This document shows, in pieces, positions 39,405 through 48,700 of a stretch of 60,187 bases of DNA. This DNA is from an uncultured Bacteroidota bacterium (lineage in GTDB: Bacteria > Bacteroidota > Bacteroidia > Bacteroidales > WCHB1-69), in contig CADBQG010000004.1 in NCBI GenBank assembly GCA_902796805.1, positions 1 to 60,187 of the forward strand, read 5' to 3'. A program made the translations under genes and the position numbers. Each line of letters opens with the position of its first letter. Position 1 is the first letter of the stretch. The notes beneath the pieces are model-generated. The model worked only from the letters and a program-made list of their open reading frames with translations. It did no database searches and was not told where the DNA came from.

Positions 39405-40268
39405 CTAAAGATGGCTCAGGATGTCGTCGCGCATACGCACGGTTTCCTGGCGCGAGCAGCCGGCGAAGTCAGCCTCGCCGTTTTCCTGCCTGCGGTACGC
39501 CAGCAGTATGGCACGCGACGAGTTAACCACGCCGCCGTTGCCCTTTTCAAGATACTTGGCAATATCTTCAGACTTGCCGCCTTGTGCGCCGTATCCGGGG
39601 ATAAGGAAGAATGTGCTGTTGAGGACTCTGCGAATCTCTGCCGCCTCCTCTGGATGAGTGCATCCCATGACACCGCCGATGGCCGAATATCCGCACTTGC
39701 CGATAAATCCGGCTCCTAATTCCTGAAGCTTTTCGCCCACCACGTTGTAAACCCTCTTTCCTCCGTCTGTAGGCAGGTACTCTATATCCTTTGCGCCCTC
39801 GTTTGAAGTCCTAATCAAAACAAAGACGCCCTTTCCTGAATCCTTGACGTATGGGAGGTATGGAGAGAGGCTGTCGAGTCCCATGTAAGGGCTAAGGGTT
39901 ATGAAATCAGCCTCGAATTCGCCGGTGAAGTGTGCTTTGGCATACATCTCAGCGGTCTTTGCAATATCGCCGCGCTTGATGTCGGCGATTGACAGCGCAC
40001 CCACTGAACGCAGATAGCCAAGCGTCCTTGAGTAGGCGCGCAGGCCTGCGATGCCGCACGCCTCGTAATAGGCAATCTGCACCTTGTAGCAGGCAGCCAC
40101 ATCCAAGGTTGCGTCTATTATGCACTTGTTGAACTCGAACAAGGCGTCCTCCACGTTGCCATGGCGTTGCAAGAAACCATCTGGAAGGTACGACAGATCC
40201 GTATCGAGGCCTACACACACATGGCCGTTTTTAGCCACCGAATCGAAAAGCTTGTCTATGTTATTCAT
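39405..40268 (-). CDS. pyrF: Orotidine 5'-phosphate decarboxylase, type 2
   Basis: Last step of UMP synthesis. TIM-barrel enzyme of the longer subfamily: VCVGLDTDLSYLP, catalytic ADIKRGDIAKTAEMYA, ITLSPYMGLDSL and the phosphate-binding GYGAQGG. 287 residues. Its start overlaps the end of the response-regulator gene by 8 bases, an unusual partnership that implies co-translation of a regulator and a pyrimidine enzyme. Confidence 0.96.
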   Translation of the reverse strand: MNNIDKLFDSVAKNGHVCVGLDTDLSYLPDGFLQRHGNVEDALFEFNKCIIDATLDVAACYKVQIAYYEACGIAGLRAYSRTLGYLRSVGALSIADIKRGDIAKTAEMYAKAHFTGEFEADFITLSPYMGLDSLSPYLPYVKDSGKGVFVLIRTSNEGAKDIEYLPTDGGKRVYNVVGEKLQELGAGFIGKCGYSAIGGVMGCTHPEEAAEIRRVLNSTFFLIPGYGAQGGKSEDIAKYLEKGNGGVVNSSRAILLAYRRQENGEADFAGCSRQETVRMRDDILSHL

Positions 40269-41040
40269 TTTCCCTTACTTTTATCATGAAACCTGTGCCG
40301 TGAATGTTCACGATCTCCACCGGCGGCACAAACCCGGGAACGTAGTGTATCTTGCGCTGGCCGGGAAACTTTGGCAGCACAAACTCCTCGCAATCGACAA
40401 GGATATATGTGCGGAGCTTGGTCATGAACACATCCATGCTGCGACTGTTCGAATTGTCGTCCTCAGTCCAGATCTCGCGCAGTATTATCTCACGCGGCAC
40501 CAATTTGTTCTTGTGGTCGAGGAGCAGTTTGAGAAGGTCGCACTCCTTACGGGTGAGAAGGCGCGTAACCTTGGGATGGACAAGCTGCAGTTCCGTGTAG
40601 TTTAGGGTGAAGTTCCCGAACTTGATTATTTCGTCCTCGGTCTCGTAGTGCCTTTTCGAATTGTTGGCGCACCTGCGAAGGATGGCGTTCACGCGAAGGC
40701 ACAGCTCTTCGATGCTGAAGGGTTTTGTCACATAGTCGTCGCAGCCGATGTTGAAGCACCTTATCCTATCCTCCTTGCCCGCGAGGGACGAGAGCACCAC
40801 TATCGGCACGCTTCTGTCAACTTGGCGCAGTTTTTGGAGCAGTTTGAAGCCGTCGCAGTCTTTCAAGGCCACATCAACTATGCAAATGTCAAAGGCGTTC
40901 TTGTTGAAACAGTTGTCAGCATCTACTCCGTTCTTGAAATCAACAACATTGAAATCAGACATCTCGAGATAGTCCTTTATCACGCGACGGAGATTGTCGC
41001 TGCTGTCAACCAACATTATTTTTTCTTTCTTCAACTTCAT
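40261..41040 (-). CDS. OmpR-family response regulator with atypical receiver pocket and wing insertion, orphan
   Basis: 259-residue two-component-type regulator. Receiver: Asp56 in CIVDVALKD, Ser84 and Lys106 (DDYVTKPFS) are present, but the N-terminal acidic pair is VDSSDN, with only Asp12 in the usual place and Ser where the second acid belongs, so Mg2+ binding may be weak. The winged-helix domain (about 138-259) contains SRSMDVFMTKLRTYI, then an extra stretch of about 28 residues (213-241, including LPKFPGQRKIHYVPGFVPP) before the closing EIVNIHGTGF strand. No kinase is adjacent. Cytoplasmic. Expression is tied to pyrF by gene overlap. Confidence 0.92.
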   Translation of the reverse strand: MKLKKEKIMLVDSSDNLRRVIKDYLEMSDFNVVDFKNGVDADNCFNKNAFDICIVDVALKDCDGFKLLQKLRQVDRSVPIVVLSSLAGKEDRIRCFNIGCDDYVTKPFSIEELCLRVNAILRRCANNSKRHYETEDEIIKFGNFTLNYTELQLVHPKVTRLLTRKECDLLKLLLDHKNKLVPREIILREIWTEDDNSNSRSMDVFMTKLRTYILVDCEEFVLPKFPGQRKIHYVPGFVPPVEIVNIHGTGFMIKVRENE

Positions 41041-41109
41041 AATCTTAACTTAAATACCTGAATCAAACTTTAATACCTGTAAAGTGAACAAAAGAATGAA
41101 TGTCATCTA

Positions 41110-41868
41110 CTAAATTTTCGTCTGGTTGGCCACGCTGTCTTGCTTGGCCTTGAGGTCTTCCTCGGAGAGTCCGAGGTAACGGTCGCTCACCACCTGCATC
41201 TCATCGTCGAGTTCCATAAGGAAAGGGACGCCGGTTGGTATGTTGAGTTTCACGATTTCTTCGTTCGACATGTTCTTCATGAACTTGATAATGCCCCGGA
41301 TGCTGTTGCCGTGCGCTACAACGAGGACCTGTTTATAGGCTCGAAGCGATTCCACGATGCTCACATTCCACAGAGGGATGATACGCTTGGTGGCGTCCAT
41401 GAGCGACTCGGTGGCTGGTCTTGCGGCCTTGAACTTCACGTCCTGGTACCTTATGTCGAATTTGGGGTGGCGCGGGTCGTCGTCGGAGAGCGGCTCTGGC
41501 TGCACGTCGTAGCTGCGGCGCCACTTTGTAACCTGCTCCTCGCCGAATATCTCCACCGCCTCTTTCTTGTTCTGCCCTTGCAGTGCGCCGTAGTGCTTCT
41601 CGTTGAGCCGCCAGGTCTTCTCCACAGGCAGCCACATGCGATCCATCTCCTCGAGGACATAGTTCAAGGTCTTGATGGCGCGCTTGAGGAAGGATGTGTA
41701 TGTGTAGCGTATGTCGAGGTCGGAATCACGGAGGATTCTGCCTGCCTGCTTCGCCTCCTCAACACCTGCTTCGGTAAGGTCGACATCGGTCCAGCCTGTG
41801 AAACGGTTCGACAGGTTCCACTCGCTCTGTCCGTGCCTTATCAATACTAATTTATACATCTTGGTCAA
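41110..41868 (-). CDS. gpmA: 2,3-bisphosphoglycerate-dependent phosphoglycerate mutase
   Basis: Glycolytic interconversion of 3- and 2-phosphoglycerate. Phosphohistidine motif LIRHGQSEWNLSNRFTGW at the N-terminus, RAIKTLNYVLEEMD, NEKHYGALQG, and the second His in VVAHGNSIRG. 252 residues, cytoplasmic. It starts 3 bases after panD. An alternative start one residue later (MYKLVLIRHG) is common in the family and equally possible. Confidence 0.96.
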   Translation of the reverse strand: MTKMYKLVLIRHGQSEWNLSNRFTGWTDVDLTEAGVEEAKQAGRILRDSDLDIRYTYTSFLKRAIKTLNYVLEEMDRMWLPVEKTWRLNEKHYGALQGQNKKEAVEIFGEEQVTKWRRSYDVQPEPLSDDDPRHPKFDIRYQDVKFKAARPATESLMDATKRIIPLWNVSIVESLRAYKQVLVVAHGNSIRGIIKFMKNMSNEEIVKLNIPTGVPFLMELDDEMQVVSDRYLGLSEEDLKAKQDSVANQTKI

Positions 41869-41871
41869 TGG

Positions 41872-42222
41872 TTATTGTTGCAACTTGTTGTCTTTGCCGG
41901 GGAACACTATTCTCGGGGCGAATGTCCTGGCTTCGTCGGGATTCACGAGGGCGTAGGATATTATGATGACGACATCGCCCTTGCACGCCTTGCGTGCCGC
42001 CGCCCCGTTGAGGCATACAACCCCTGAGCCGCGTTCTCCCCTTATTGCGTAGGTCTCCAAACGCTCGCCGTTGTTGACGTTAAGCACCTGCACCTTCTCG
42101 TTCTCCACAATGCCGGCCGCCTCCATCAACGCCTCGTCGATGGTTATGCTGCCAACATAGTTCAAATCGGCCTCCGTGACCGTGGCCCTGTGTATCTTGG
42201 ATTTTAAAACTTCAATGTACAT
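41872..42222 (-). CDS. panD: Aspartate 1-decarboxylase
   Basis: Makes beta-alanine from aspartate for pantothenate. Pyruvoyl enzyme self-cleaved at Gly-Ser: with the ATG at 42222 ([19 protein letters not shown]) the site is exactly Gly24-Ser25 in NYVGSITID, as in the family, so I reject the in-frame ATG at 42246. The substrate-binding [14 protein letters not shown] region is present. 116 residues. 11 bases separate it from panC; gpmA follows after 3 bases. Confidence 0.96.
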   Translation of the reverse strand: MYIEVLKSKIHRATVTEADLNYVGSITIDEALMEAAGIVENEKVQVLNVNNGERLETYAIRGERGSGVVCLNGAAARKACKGDVVIIISYALVNPDEARTFAPRIVFPGKDNKLQQ

Positions 42223-42233
42223 CTTCTGGGAAA

Positions 42234-43064
42234 TTAACGGTAACAAACATTGTCAATCAGTCTGATGGAGCCGACATAAACGGTTATGAACCCCATGACT
42301 CCTTCGTGGGCGGCCATGTCGGTTACTGGCAGCAGCGTCGCGGAGTCGGCAAGTTGGAAATAGTCGAGTTTGAAGCCCGGTACTTTTCCAATCTCATTTT
42401 CAACGAAGTGAGAGATCTCACCTGCATTGCTGAATTGTTTCGACTCCTCGAGTATTCTGTGGATATTTGCAGCCGTTTCAAATTCTTCCCGGCTGAGGCG
42501 CCTGTTGCGCGAGCTCATGGCGAGCCCGTTGGGTTCGCGCACTATGGGGCAAGGGATCACTTCCGACAATATACGGCACTGGCGGCACATCTCGCGTATC
42601 ACTGCAATCTGTTGGTAGTCCTTCTCCCCGAAATATGCCTTGTGCGGGCGCACCCACTCAAGCAGCCGGCGCACAATCACGCCCACCCCGTTGAAATGGC
42701 CGGGGCGGGAGGCTCCCTCCATCACGCTTGCCACAGTGCCGAAATCATACACCTCTGTGGGCGGCACAGGGAAAACTTCCTCCACCGACGGCGCGAAGAC
42801 ATAGTCTGCGGAGTCGCCTATCAAACGCACGTCCTCGTCAAGCGTGCGGGGATACTTCTCAAGGTCCTCGGCGTTGTTGAACTGCACTGGGTTAACAAAT
42901 ATCGACACATACACCGAGTCGTTCTCGGCACGGGCGCGGCGGATAAGCGAGAGATGCCCCTCGTGGAGCGCACCCATGGTGGGGACCATGCCTAACGTCC
43001 TGCCAGATGCCGCGTCACACATGGCCGTTCTTATCAATTCACTGACGGTTTTTATTATTTTCAT
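42234..43064 (-). CDS. panC: Pantothenate synthetase
   Basis: Joins pantoate and beta-alanine using ATP. Class I nucleotidyltransferase fold: [18 protein letters not shown] near residue 30 (HxGH), [31 protein letters not shown], and MSSRNRRLS (KMSKS-like). 276 residues, cytoplasmic. The first gene of panC-panD-gpmA; panB is not in the window. A hairpin lies in its untranslated leader. Confidence 0.97.
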   Translation of the reverse strand: MKIIKTVSELIRTAMCDAASGRTLGMVPTMGALHEGHLSLIRRARAENDSVYVSIFVNPVQFNNAEDLEKYPRTLDEDVRLIGDSADYVFAPSVEEVFPVPPTEVYDFGTVASVMEGASRPGHFNGVGVIVRRLLEWVRPHKAYFGEKDYQQIAVIREMCRQCRILSEVIPCPIVREPNGLAMSSRNRRLSREEFETAANIHRILEESKQFSNAGEISHFVENEIGKVPGFKLDYFQLADSATLLPVTDMAAHEGVMGFITVYVGSIRLIDNVCYR

Positions 43065-43080
43065 ATCACAAAAAATATGT

Positions 43081-43107
43081 TCTGACAGAAATTTAGAGGT
43101 TGTCAGA
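43081..43107 (-). promoter_or_regulatory. Leader hairpin between the panC promoter and start
   Basis: TCTGACA and TGTCAGA form a 7-base stem around a 13-base loop, about 17 bases upstream of the panC ATG and inside the predicted leader. It could influence translation or be an operator; nothing shows which. It does not resemble a riboswitch I know. Confidence 0.4.
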
Positions 43108-43116
43108 AAAACCGTT

Positions 43117-43125
43117 GCAAAGGTA
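43117..43125 (-). promoter_or_regulatory. -7 box (TACCTTTGC) of panC-panD-gpmA
   Basis: Minus-strand TACCTTTGC, 53 bases before the panC ATG, giving a leader of about 45 bases. Confidence 0.6.
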
Positions 43126-43163
43126 ACATTTTTTTTAATAAGGATTGTAAAATAATTTCTCTG

Positions 43164-44024
43164 CTAAAGCGATGTCCGCATAAACCTGTCCTTGCCGGAA
43201 AAATCCCTCAAAGATTCAACTTTTCCGAACCCTGAAGCAGAAAACACGTCTCTTAACTCGCCATGAAACCTGTTATAGGTCTCCACGAACATTTTTCCGC
43301 CTTCGTTGAGAAAGTTCACACCTATACAGGAAAGTGCCTTGTAAAAGACAAATTTGTCATCGTCCGGGACAAAAAGTGCATTTTCCGGTTCGTTTTCTGC
43401 AACGTTCACGTGCATGGTCTTCCTGTCGGAGGCGGGTATGTATGGCGGGTTGCTCACAATGACGTCGAACTTGCAGTTGCCGAACGGCGACGTCTTCTGT
43501 AGCATGTCATGGACTGCAAAACACACATCAACCCCGTTATGCCCAGCATTATAGGCAGCAATCTCAAGCGCTTTGTCAGACACATCGGTGGCGAAAACAG
43601 AGGCTGAAGGCAGCAGCCTGGCCAGTGATACGGCAATGCAACCGCTGCCGGTGCCAACATCCCAAACTGTAACATTCCTCCCGCAGCATTCGTCAACAAC
43701 AAGACGGACGAGTTCCTCGGTCTCGGGACGCGGAATAAGTACATCGGGGGTCACCTTGAAGTCAAGCCCGCAGAACTCCTCCTTTCCAAGCACGTATTGA
43801 ACAGGCACGCCGGATGACAGCAGGACAAGGTCATCTCTGACAATCTCAACCACAGTTGGCTCTACTTCGTCTCTGTAACGAAGAGGTATCTCATGTTTTT
43901 GCAGCGCGAGCCTGTCCTGAAGATACAGAGTCGCTATGGCCCGCGCCTCCCTTTTGTCGTAGAGAGGGGCAAGGGTCTCCATAATGAAATCCAACAGCTC
44001 TTTGACGAGCATCCTGTCAATCAA
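43164..44024 (-). CDS. prmC: Release factor glutamine N5-methyltransferase (PrmC/HemK)
   Basis: Methylates the GGQ glutamine of peptide-chain release factors. N-terminal helical release-factor-binding domain, PDVLIPRPETEELVRLV, SAM loop WDVGTGSGCIAVSLA, and the catalytic NPPYIP. 286 residues, cytoplasmic. Its start overlaps the upstream DoxX-type gene by 8 bases. A second ATG four codons in (MLVKELL) is possible. Confidence 0.95.
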   Translation of the reverse strand: MIDRMLVKELLDFIMETLAPLYDKREARAIATLYLQDRLALQKHEIPLRYRDEVEPTVVEIVRDDLVLLSSGVPVQYVLGKEEFCGLDFKVTPDVLIPRPETEELVRLVVDECCGRNVTVWDVGTGSGCIAVSLARLLPSASVFATDVSDKALEIAAYNAGHNGVDVCFAVHDMLQKTSPFGNCKFDVIVSNPPYIPASDRKTMHVNVAENEPENALFVPDDDKFVFYKALSCIGVNFLNEGGKMFVETYNRFHGELRDVFSASGFGKVESLRDFSGKDRFMRTSL

Positions 44025-45192
44025 GAGGTTTCAGAGGGAAGTCGCGCCAAGCCCACTTGTCGACAACAACACCTTTCCTGAAAAGGATGAGACCGGGATT
44101 CGAGCGCACGGCGTCGCGCACCATGAACGGACCCTTCACAGGGTCGATGGGGTTCTGGAATATCGGGAAGTTGATATTATTGCCGCTAACGAAGCGCGCT
44201 ATATCTTCTTCGGAGGAATTGGTAACCGCCACAAAGTCATTGTTGCCTTCGCAGAGTCCCGCAAGCCTCTTCGCACTTTCAAGACCTTTCGCATTCACAT
44301 CGGACAGGTCATGGATGTAGAGTATGTACACTGAGTTTGTGTTGTCGGGGTTCAGAAACTCGTAGGCGTGGTCGGCGCCGTTCCCGTCGAGCATGTTGAA
44401 GCCCGGTATCTTGGCTGGCACAAAAGGACTTATCACGCTGTCTTTTCTGTCAACGTACTCGTTTTCAGAATAGAAAGTCTCTTCTTGGTTCATCAGCTCG
44501 TCTTGCGATAGTTCAACAATTTCGCCGGAAGTATTGTTCCTGTACACGAAAACAACATCCTTCCGGGCAGGCTTCTCAATGAAGCTGTCAACCACGTATT
44601 CACCCTTCTTCCAATCGGAGAAGTCGATCAGGGGCAGATGGCGTATGCAGCGTATCTGGAACACAACTGCTATCGCTGCGAATATCGCTATTGCCAACCA
44701 GCTGCCGAGTTCAGAAAGACGGCAGTCGGGGATGCGCCTGCGGTTCACGAAGAGGATTATGGTGGGTATGATTATCACGACGTTTTTCAGGAAGGTCTGG
44801 AGGTTCGACATCTTCACAGCCTGTCCGAAACAGCCGCAGTCCTTCACCACGCCGAAATTGTGGATACCGTGCACCTCGAGGTACTCGGCCACAGCAAGCC
44901 ACAGTGTCAGGAAGAAGAAGAATATCATGAACAGGAGGTACCCCCACGCTGCAAGATTCACCCTAACGCGGAACAGCAGCATACAGCCGAGAACGAACTC
45001 GCACGTGATTGCCGCCACAGCCGCCAGCTGCGCAAGCGGACCGAGGAACCCGAGTCCGAATGAGGTGAAATAGTCGTTCATTGTTATCCCGAAATTGACA
45101 GGATCGACCGCCTTTGTGAAACTTGAAAAGAGGAACAGGCAGGCGAGGAGTATCCTCACAACCGTCAACCATACTGGAGTTTTCTTACCCAT
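44017..45192 (-). CDS. DoxX/MauE-like membrane protein with C-terminal soluble domain (BT_3928-type)
   Basis: 391 residues. Four membrane segments in the first 150 residues (VVRILLACLFLFSSFTKAVDP; LAAVAAITCEFVLGCMLLF; FMIFFFFLTLWLAV; NVVIIIPTIILFV) with the CGCFG motif of MauE/DoxX-like proteins, another helix near 165-185, then a soluble periplasmic domain with a thioredoxin-like pattern lacking a CxxC. The family is conserved in Bacteroidota; its function is not established, a role in thiol or quinone redox being suggested by relatives. In operon with DUF1599 (11 bases) and prmC (overlap). Confidence 0.88.
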   Translation of the reverse strand: MGKKTPVWLTVVRILLACLFLFSSFTKAVDPVNFGITMNDYFTSFGLGFLGPLAQLAAVAAITCEFVLGCMLLFRVRVNLAAWGYLLFMIFFFFLTLWLAVAEYLEVHGIHNFGVVKDCGCFGQAVKMSNLQTFLKNVVIIIPTIILFVNRRRIPDCRLSELGSWLAIAIFAAIAVVFQIRCIRHLPLIDFSDWKKGEYVVDSFIEKPARKDVVFVYRNNTSGEIVELSQDELMNQEETFYSENEYVDRKDSVISPFVPAKIPGFNMLDGNGADHAYEFLNPDNTNSVYILYIHDLSDVNAKGLESAKRLAGLCEGNNDFVAVTNSSEEDIARFVSGNNINFPIFQNPIDPVKGPFMVRDAVRSNPGLILFRKGVVVDKWAWRDFPLKPLD

Positions 45193-45203
45193 ATTCTTGA
45201 AAT

Positions 45204-45761
45204 TTATTGTGATTCTTTTTCCGATACTAACCTTATAAGACAGAACATCGCATAATTGATGATGTCGTAATAGTTGGCGTCGAGGCCTTCCGAGACAATC
45301 GTGGTACCGTTGTGGTCTTCTATCGACTTGATCCTGTATATCTTCATCAGGATTATGTCGGTTATGGAGCTGATTCTCATCTGGCGCCAGGCTTCGTCAT
45401 AGTCGTGGTTCTTGTCGAGCATCAACGACTTCGCTTTCCTGATATGTGTTTGGTAGAGTTCCATCACGTCCTCAATGCCGTTGCCGCCGTCAATGGTATC
45501 GAGAACGCCGACCTGGAGCTGTATGAGGGCCATGACGGAGTAGTTCACGATGCCGACGAATTCAGGGACCACGCCTTCATTCACCCTTGCATCGCCCTTC
45601 TGCTGGATGCTCCTGATTCTGTTGGCCTTGATGTAAATCTGGTCTGTAAGCGACGGAAGACGCAGTATGCGCCAGGCGGTGCCGTAGTCTATCGCTTTCT
45701 TGCTGAAGACATCCCCGCAGAAGGATATCATCTCGTCATATTGCTCGTTGGTGTTTGCCAT
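45204..45761 (-). CDS. DUF1599 protein with tandem repeat
   Basis: 185 residues, cytoplasmic. Two copies of the DUF1599 unit are visible: KKAIDYGTAWRILRLPSLTD with IYIKANRIRSIQ in the first half, and DKNHDYDEAWRQMRISSITD with ILMKIYRIKSIED in the second. Family function is unknown; the fold is related to MazG-like all-alpha nucleotide pyrophosphatases by some analyses, which I cannot test here. Its ATG overlaps the protease stop by one base, so it is translated from the same mRNA. Confidence 0.92.
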   Translation of the reverse strand: MANTNEQYDEMISFCGDVFSKKAIDYGTAWRILRLPSLTDQIYIKANRIRSIQQKGDARVNEGVVPEFVGIVNYSVMALIQLQVGVLDTIDGGNGIEDVMELYQTHIRKAKSLMLDKNHDYDEAWRQMRISSITDIILMKIYRIKSIEDHNGTTIVSEGLDANYYDIINYAMFCLIRLVSEKESQ

Positions 45762-48700
45762 TATCTTTTGATTATCTTGAAATTCTGGAGACTATTGTCC
45801 TGATGCACGACTTGGAGCATGTATAGGCCCGAAGGGAGACTTCCGACATCAACGAAGTTCCGGTTCGTTCCGTCAAGGCTGCCGGCGGACACAACACGTC
45901 CGTTCATGTCGTGTATTCTGAAAGAGCGCAAAGGCTTGTCGCTTTCTACTGTTATCACCCGGCCGGCGGGGTTCGGATAAACCTTGGCAGAATTATGCTG
46001 CTTCTGTTCCTCAACTCCTACGACGTCATCAACATCTTCAACAACAACAGCCAAGTTACATGGCAGAATCACGTTGTCGATCCAGACACAGTCGCTGTCG
46101 ACTGACAGGTTTCCGTCTTTCTCGTAGGCGAATTCGAAAGTGTGCGTGCCGGCAGGCACATCAACCGACACGTACTTCCAGTCGATGTCGCCAGATGCCC
46201 TGTCAACTTCATCTCCGTCCATGTAGAGTTTGAAGATGTCGTAGCCGGCCTCTGTGGAAGTCTTCCTGAAATATGCAAGCTGCGACGCCGATTCCGTCGA
46301 GAGCGTTATCTTCATCTTCGACACGCCGAAGCTGCCGGTATTGTAAAAAGAGCGCGCCGAATAACTTCCCGAATACTTGACCTCGCTCGTGATCAACCAC
46401 GGCTTGTTCTGCATTTGCCAGCCATACTGGGAGAAATCGGCGGTCTCGAAGGTCTCCATATCGACACCTACTGTAACGAAGAAAGTGTCAACCTTGTGAA
46501 CCGGGCCATAGATTGTATGATAATAAAACGGTATCAAGCTCCTCGGCGGCACCTGGTCGGAAATCCTGACGTCGAAGGTTTTCTCGAAACTTTCAAGGTG
46601 GGCCACATTGCCGAACGATGACGAAGGCGAGATGACCTCGGCACCGGAATAGTTGCATGTGAGGTCGTTCAACCCGTGCACAAGTGTTCCATGCCCGTTG
46701 TTAGAACTTGTGAAGACGATAGAAATCATGTCTCCGGGGTTCACAGTCTTTACTACGCTGCCTTGCACAGTTGACTCCAAATTCAGAAGCACGACATCTG
46801 GAATCTTCACCGTTACCGGAATCTTTCGTGAGACGGACATGGTGTCCCAATGCAGGTGCAGGTAGAAAAGAAGTGTCATGTTGTCCATTTTTTCGCCGCT
46901 AATTGAAAAAGCGAACGCCGACTCTTTAGAATAAGTCTCATGGGAGGCGAGCGCACCGACGTAAACAGAGTCCCCGATGATTGTTATGTTGGGGTTGTCT
47001 GAGGACAGCGTGGCGTAAACACCGGCGGCGTCAGAACTTCCTACATTCTCGAACTGAAGGTCGAAGACTGCATTGTCAGAATTCAGGAAATCTATGTTTT
47101 CAGGCACCTTTGCTGATTTTGCGATTATGAATGGGGTCTCTGTACCTATAATCTGAAGGTCGCCGAAATAAGGCACGTGGTTCTGGGCGGTGATGGCAAT
47201 ACGGAAATCTCCGGGCGACAGCACATCGGAAATATCGAGGACCGCTAATCCGTTCTCGTCGGCAAAGGCGGCGCTCACAAAGCCGTCGTCGTCAGTAAGG
47301 GCAACATACGCCCAAGGCTGGGACAATACCTCTATCGAAGGCATACCAAAGACCACAGTGGAAGAATATGACGGTTCCATTGTTGAAGGCACTCCGAGGA
47401 AAGCGCGCACCGAGGGGTCTCCGAAACAGTGGTATATCTCCCAGTAATATTTCTTAAGTTCTGAAGAAGAATTCAGAACCGACATGTTACCAGCATTAAT
47501 GATGCCGCCTATGGTTGACACATAGGATGACGGGGACTCGCCATGAGAATGGAAGAGCCTGTCGTAGCAACCCAGACGGTTAGCGTTATATGACGGCGAA
47601 TCGTTGATGACGTTGCGGACACCTACCGCCCAATAGAAATCCTCGTCCCAATATGAATTGTTTGAAGCACCGATATAAGCCATCGCGCCTTTGTCGGGGG
47701 CACGAAGGAGAGCCTCGCCAAAGCACTGAGGCTCATCGAACTTGCCAGAGAGACAGCAGTTGCCCACCATCACACCGTATTTGCCGGAGTTCTGAAGAGC
47801 ATACACATGGTTGACATTGAGCTGCGGCAGGGCCCAGCTGTCCTCGGTGCCATGGGCGGTGTAGTTAACCCAGCCTGCGCCCTCCCCTATCTCGCTCCTT
47901 ATGAGCGCCGCCTGCGAGGAACAGTCGTGAAGGTGCACCTTAACACTCTGGTAACGCGGATTCTGAGTGTTGATGTAGTTCTGGTTGACATAGTTGATCT
48001 GGCCGTTGGCATGGCGCGGACCGAAATAGCTGTCGTGTCCCGCTATCAGGACCGCGTTCCCGAGATAGGAAGGGTCATCCATAGCGAACTGCTCATACGT
48101 CAGTATCTTTCTGATCTGGCTCGAGAGGTCGGTCTGGTTCTGGGCTGAAAGACGCCCGTAATAACAGTCGGGAAGATAGTCGTTGCCTACTTGGGCGGCA
48201 TAATAAAGGTCTGTGAAATGATATTCGTCCTCGACAGTGCCGTTGAACGCCGGGATCTGCTCGTTGTCGCCGACTAAAAGAAGGAACAGAGGCGCCGGCT
48301 GGTCTTCTGTGGCATTGTCGAAACAATCTTTTATGTAGTTCTTGATAGAGTATCTGGAAGTACCAACACCGGGGTCATCAGTATAGGCTATTTTGACAAT
48401 GTATCCGAGCTTTTTCTTCCACTCCACAAATTCCTGGAGGTCCTGATTCTGGCGGAACATGGAATGCGCTACAATTAAATATGATATCGGGGATGATGTG
48501 TACTCGTCCCTGAGGGGCTCGTCGGAAGAGGCCAACATTTCAGAGTCAATGCCGAACATACGTGATGAATGCCTCGAAATTCTCGTGGTCTCTTCCTTGT
48601 CAACACCGTTGAACGAAACCTTTACCAAAGCCCTGGTGCAGACCCTTACCCTGCGCGACACAGGGTTGTACGACACAGGGGAAAATGTCAGCCCTGCAAG

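Noticed and set aside
43065-43163. Riboswitch upstream of panC
   Set aside because: Only a 7-base stem; no conserved core of any riboswitch class that I know.
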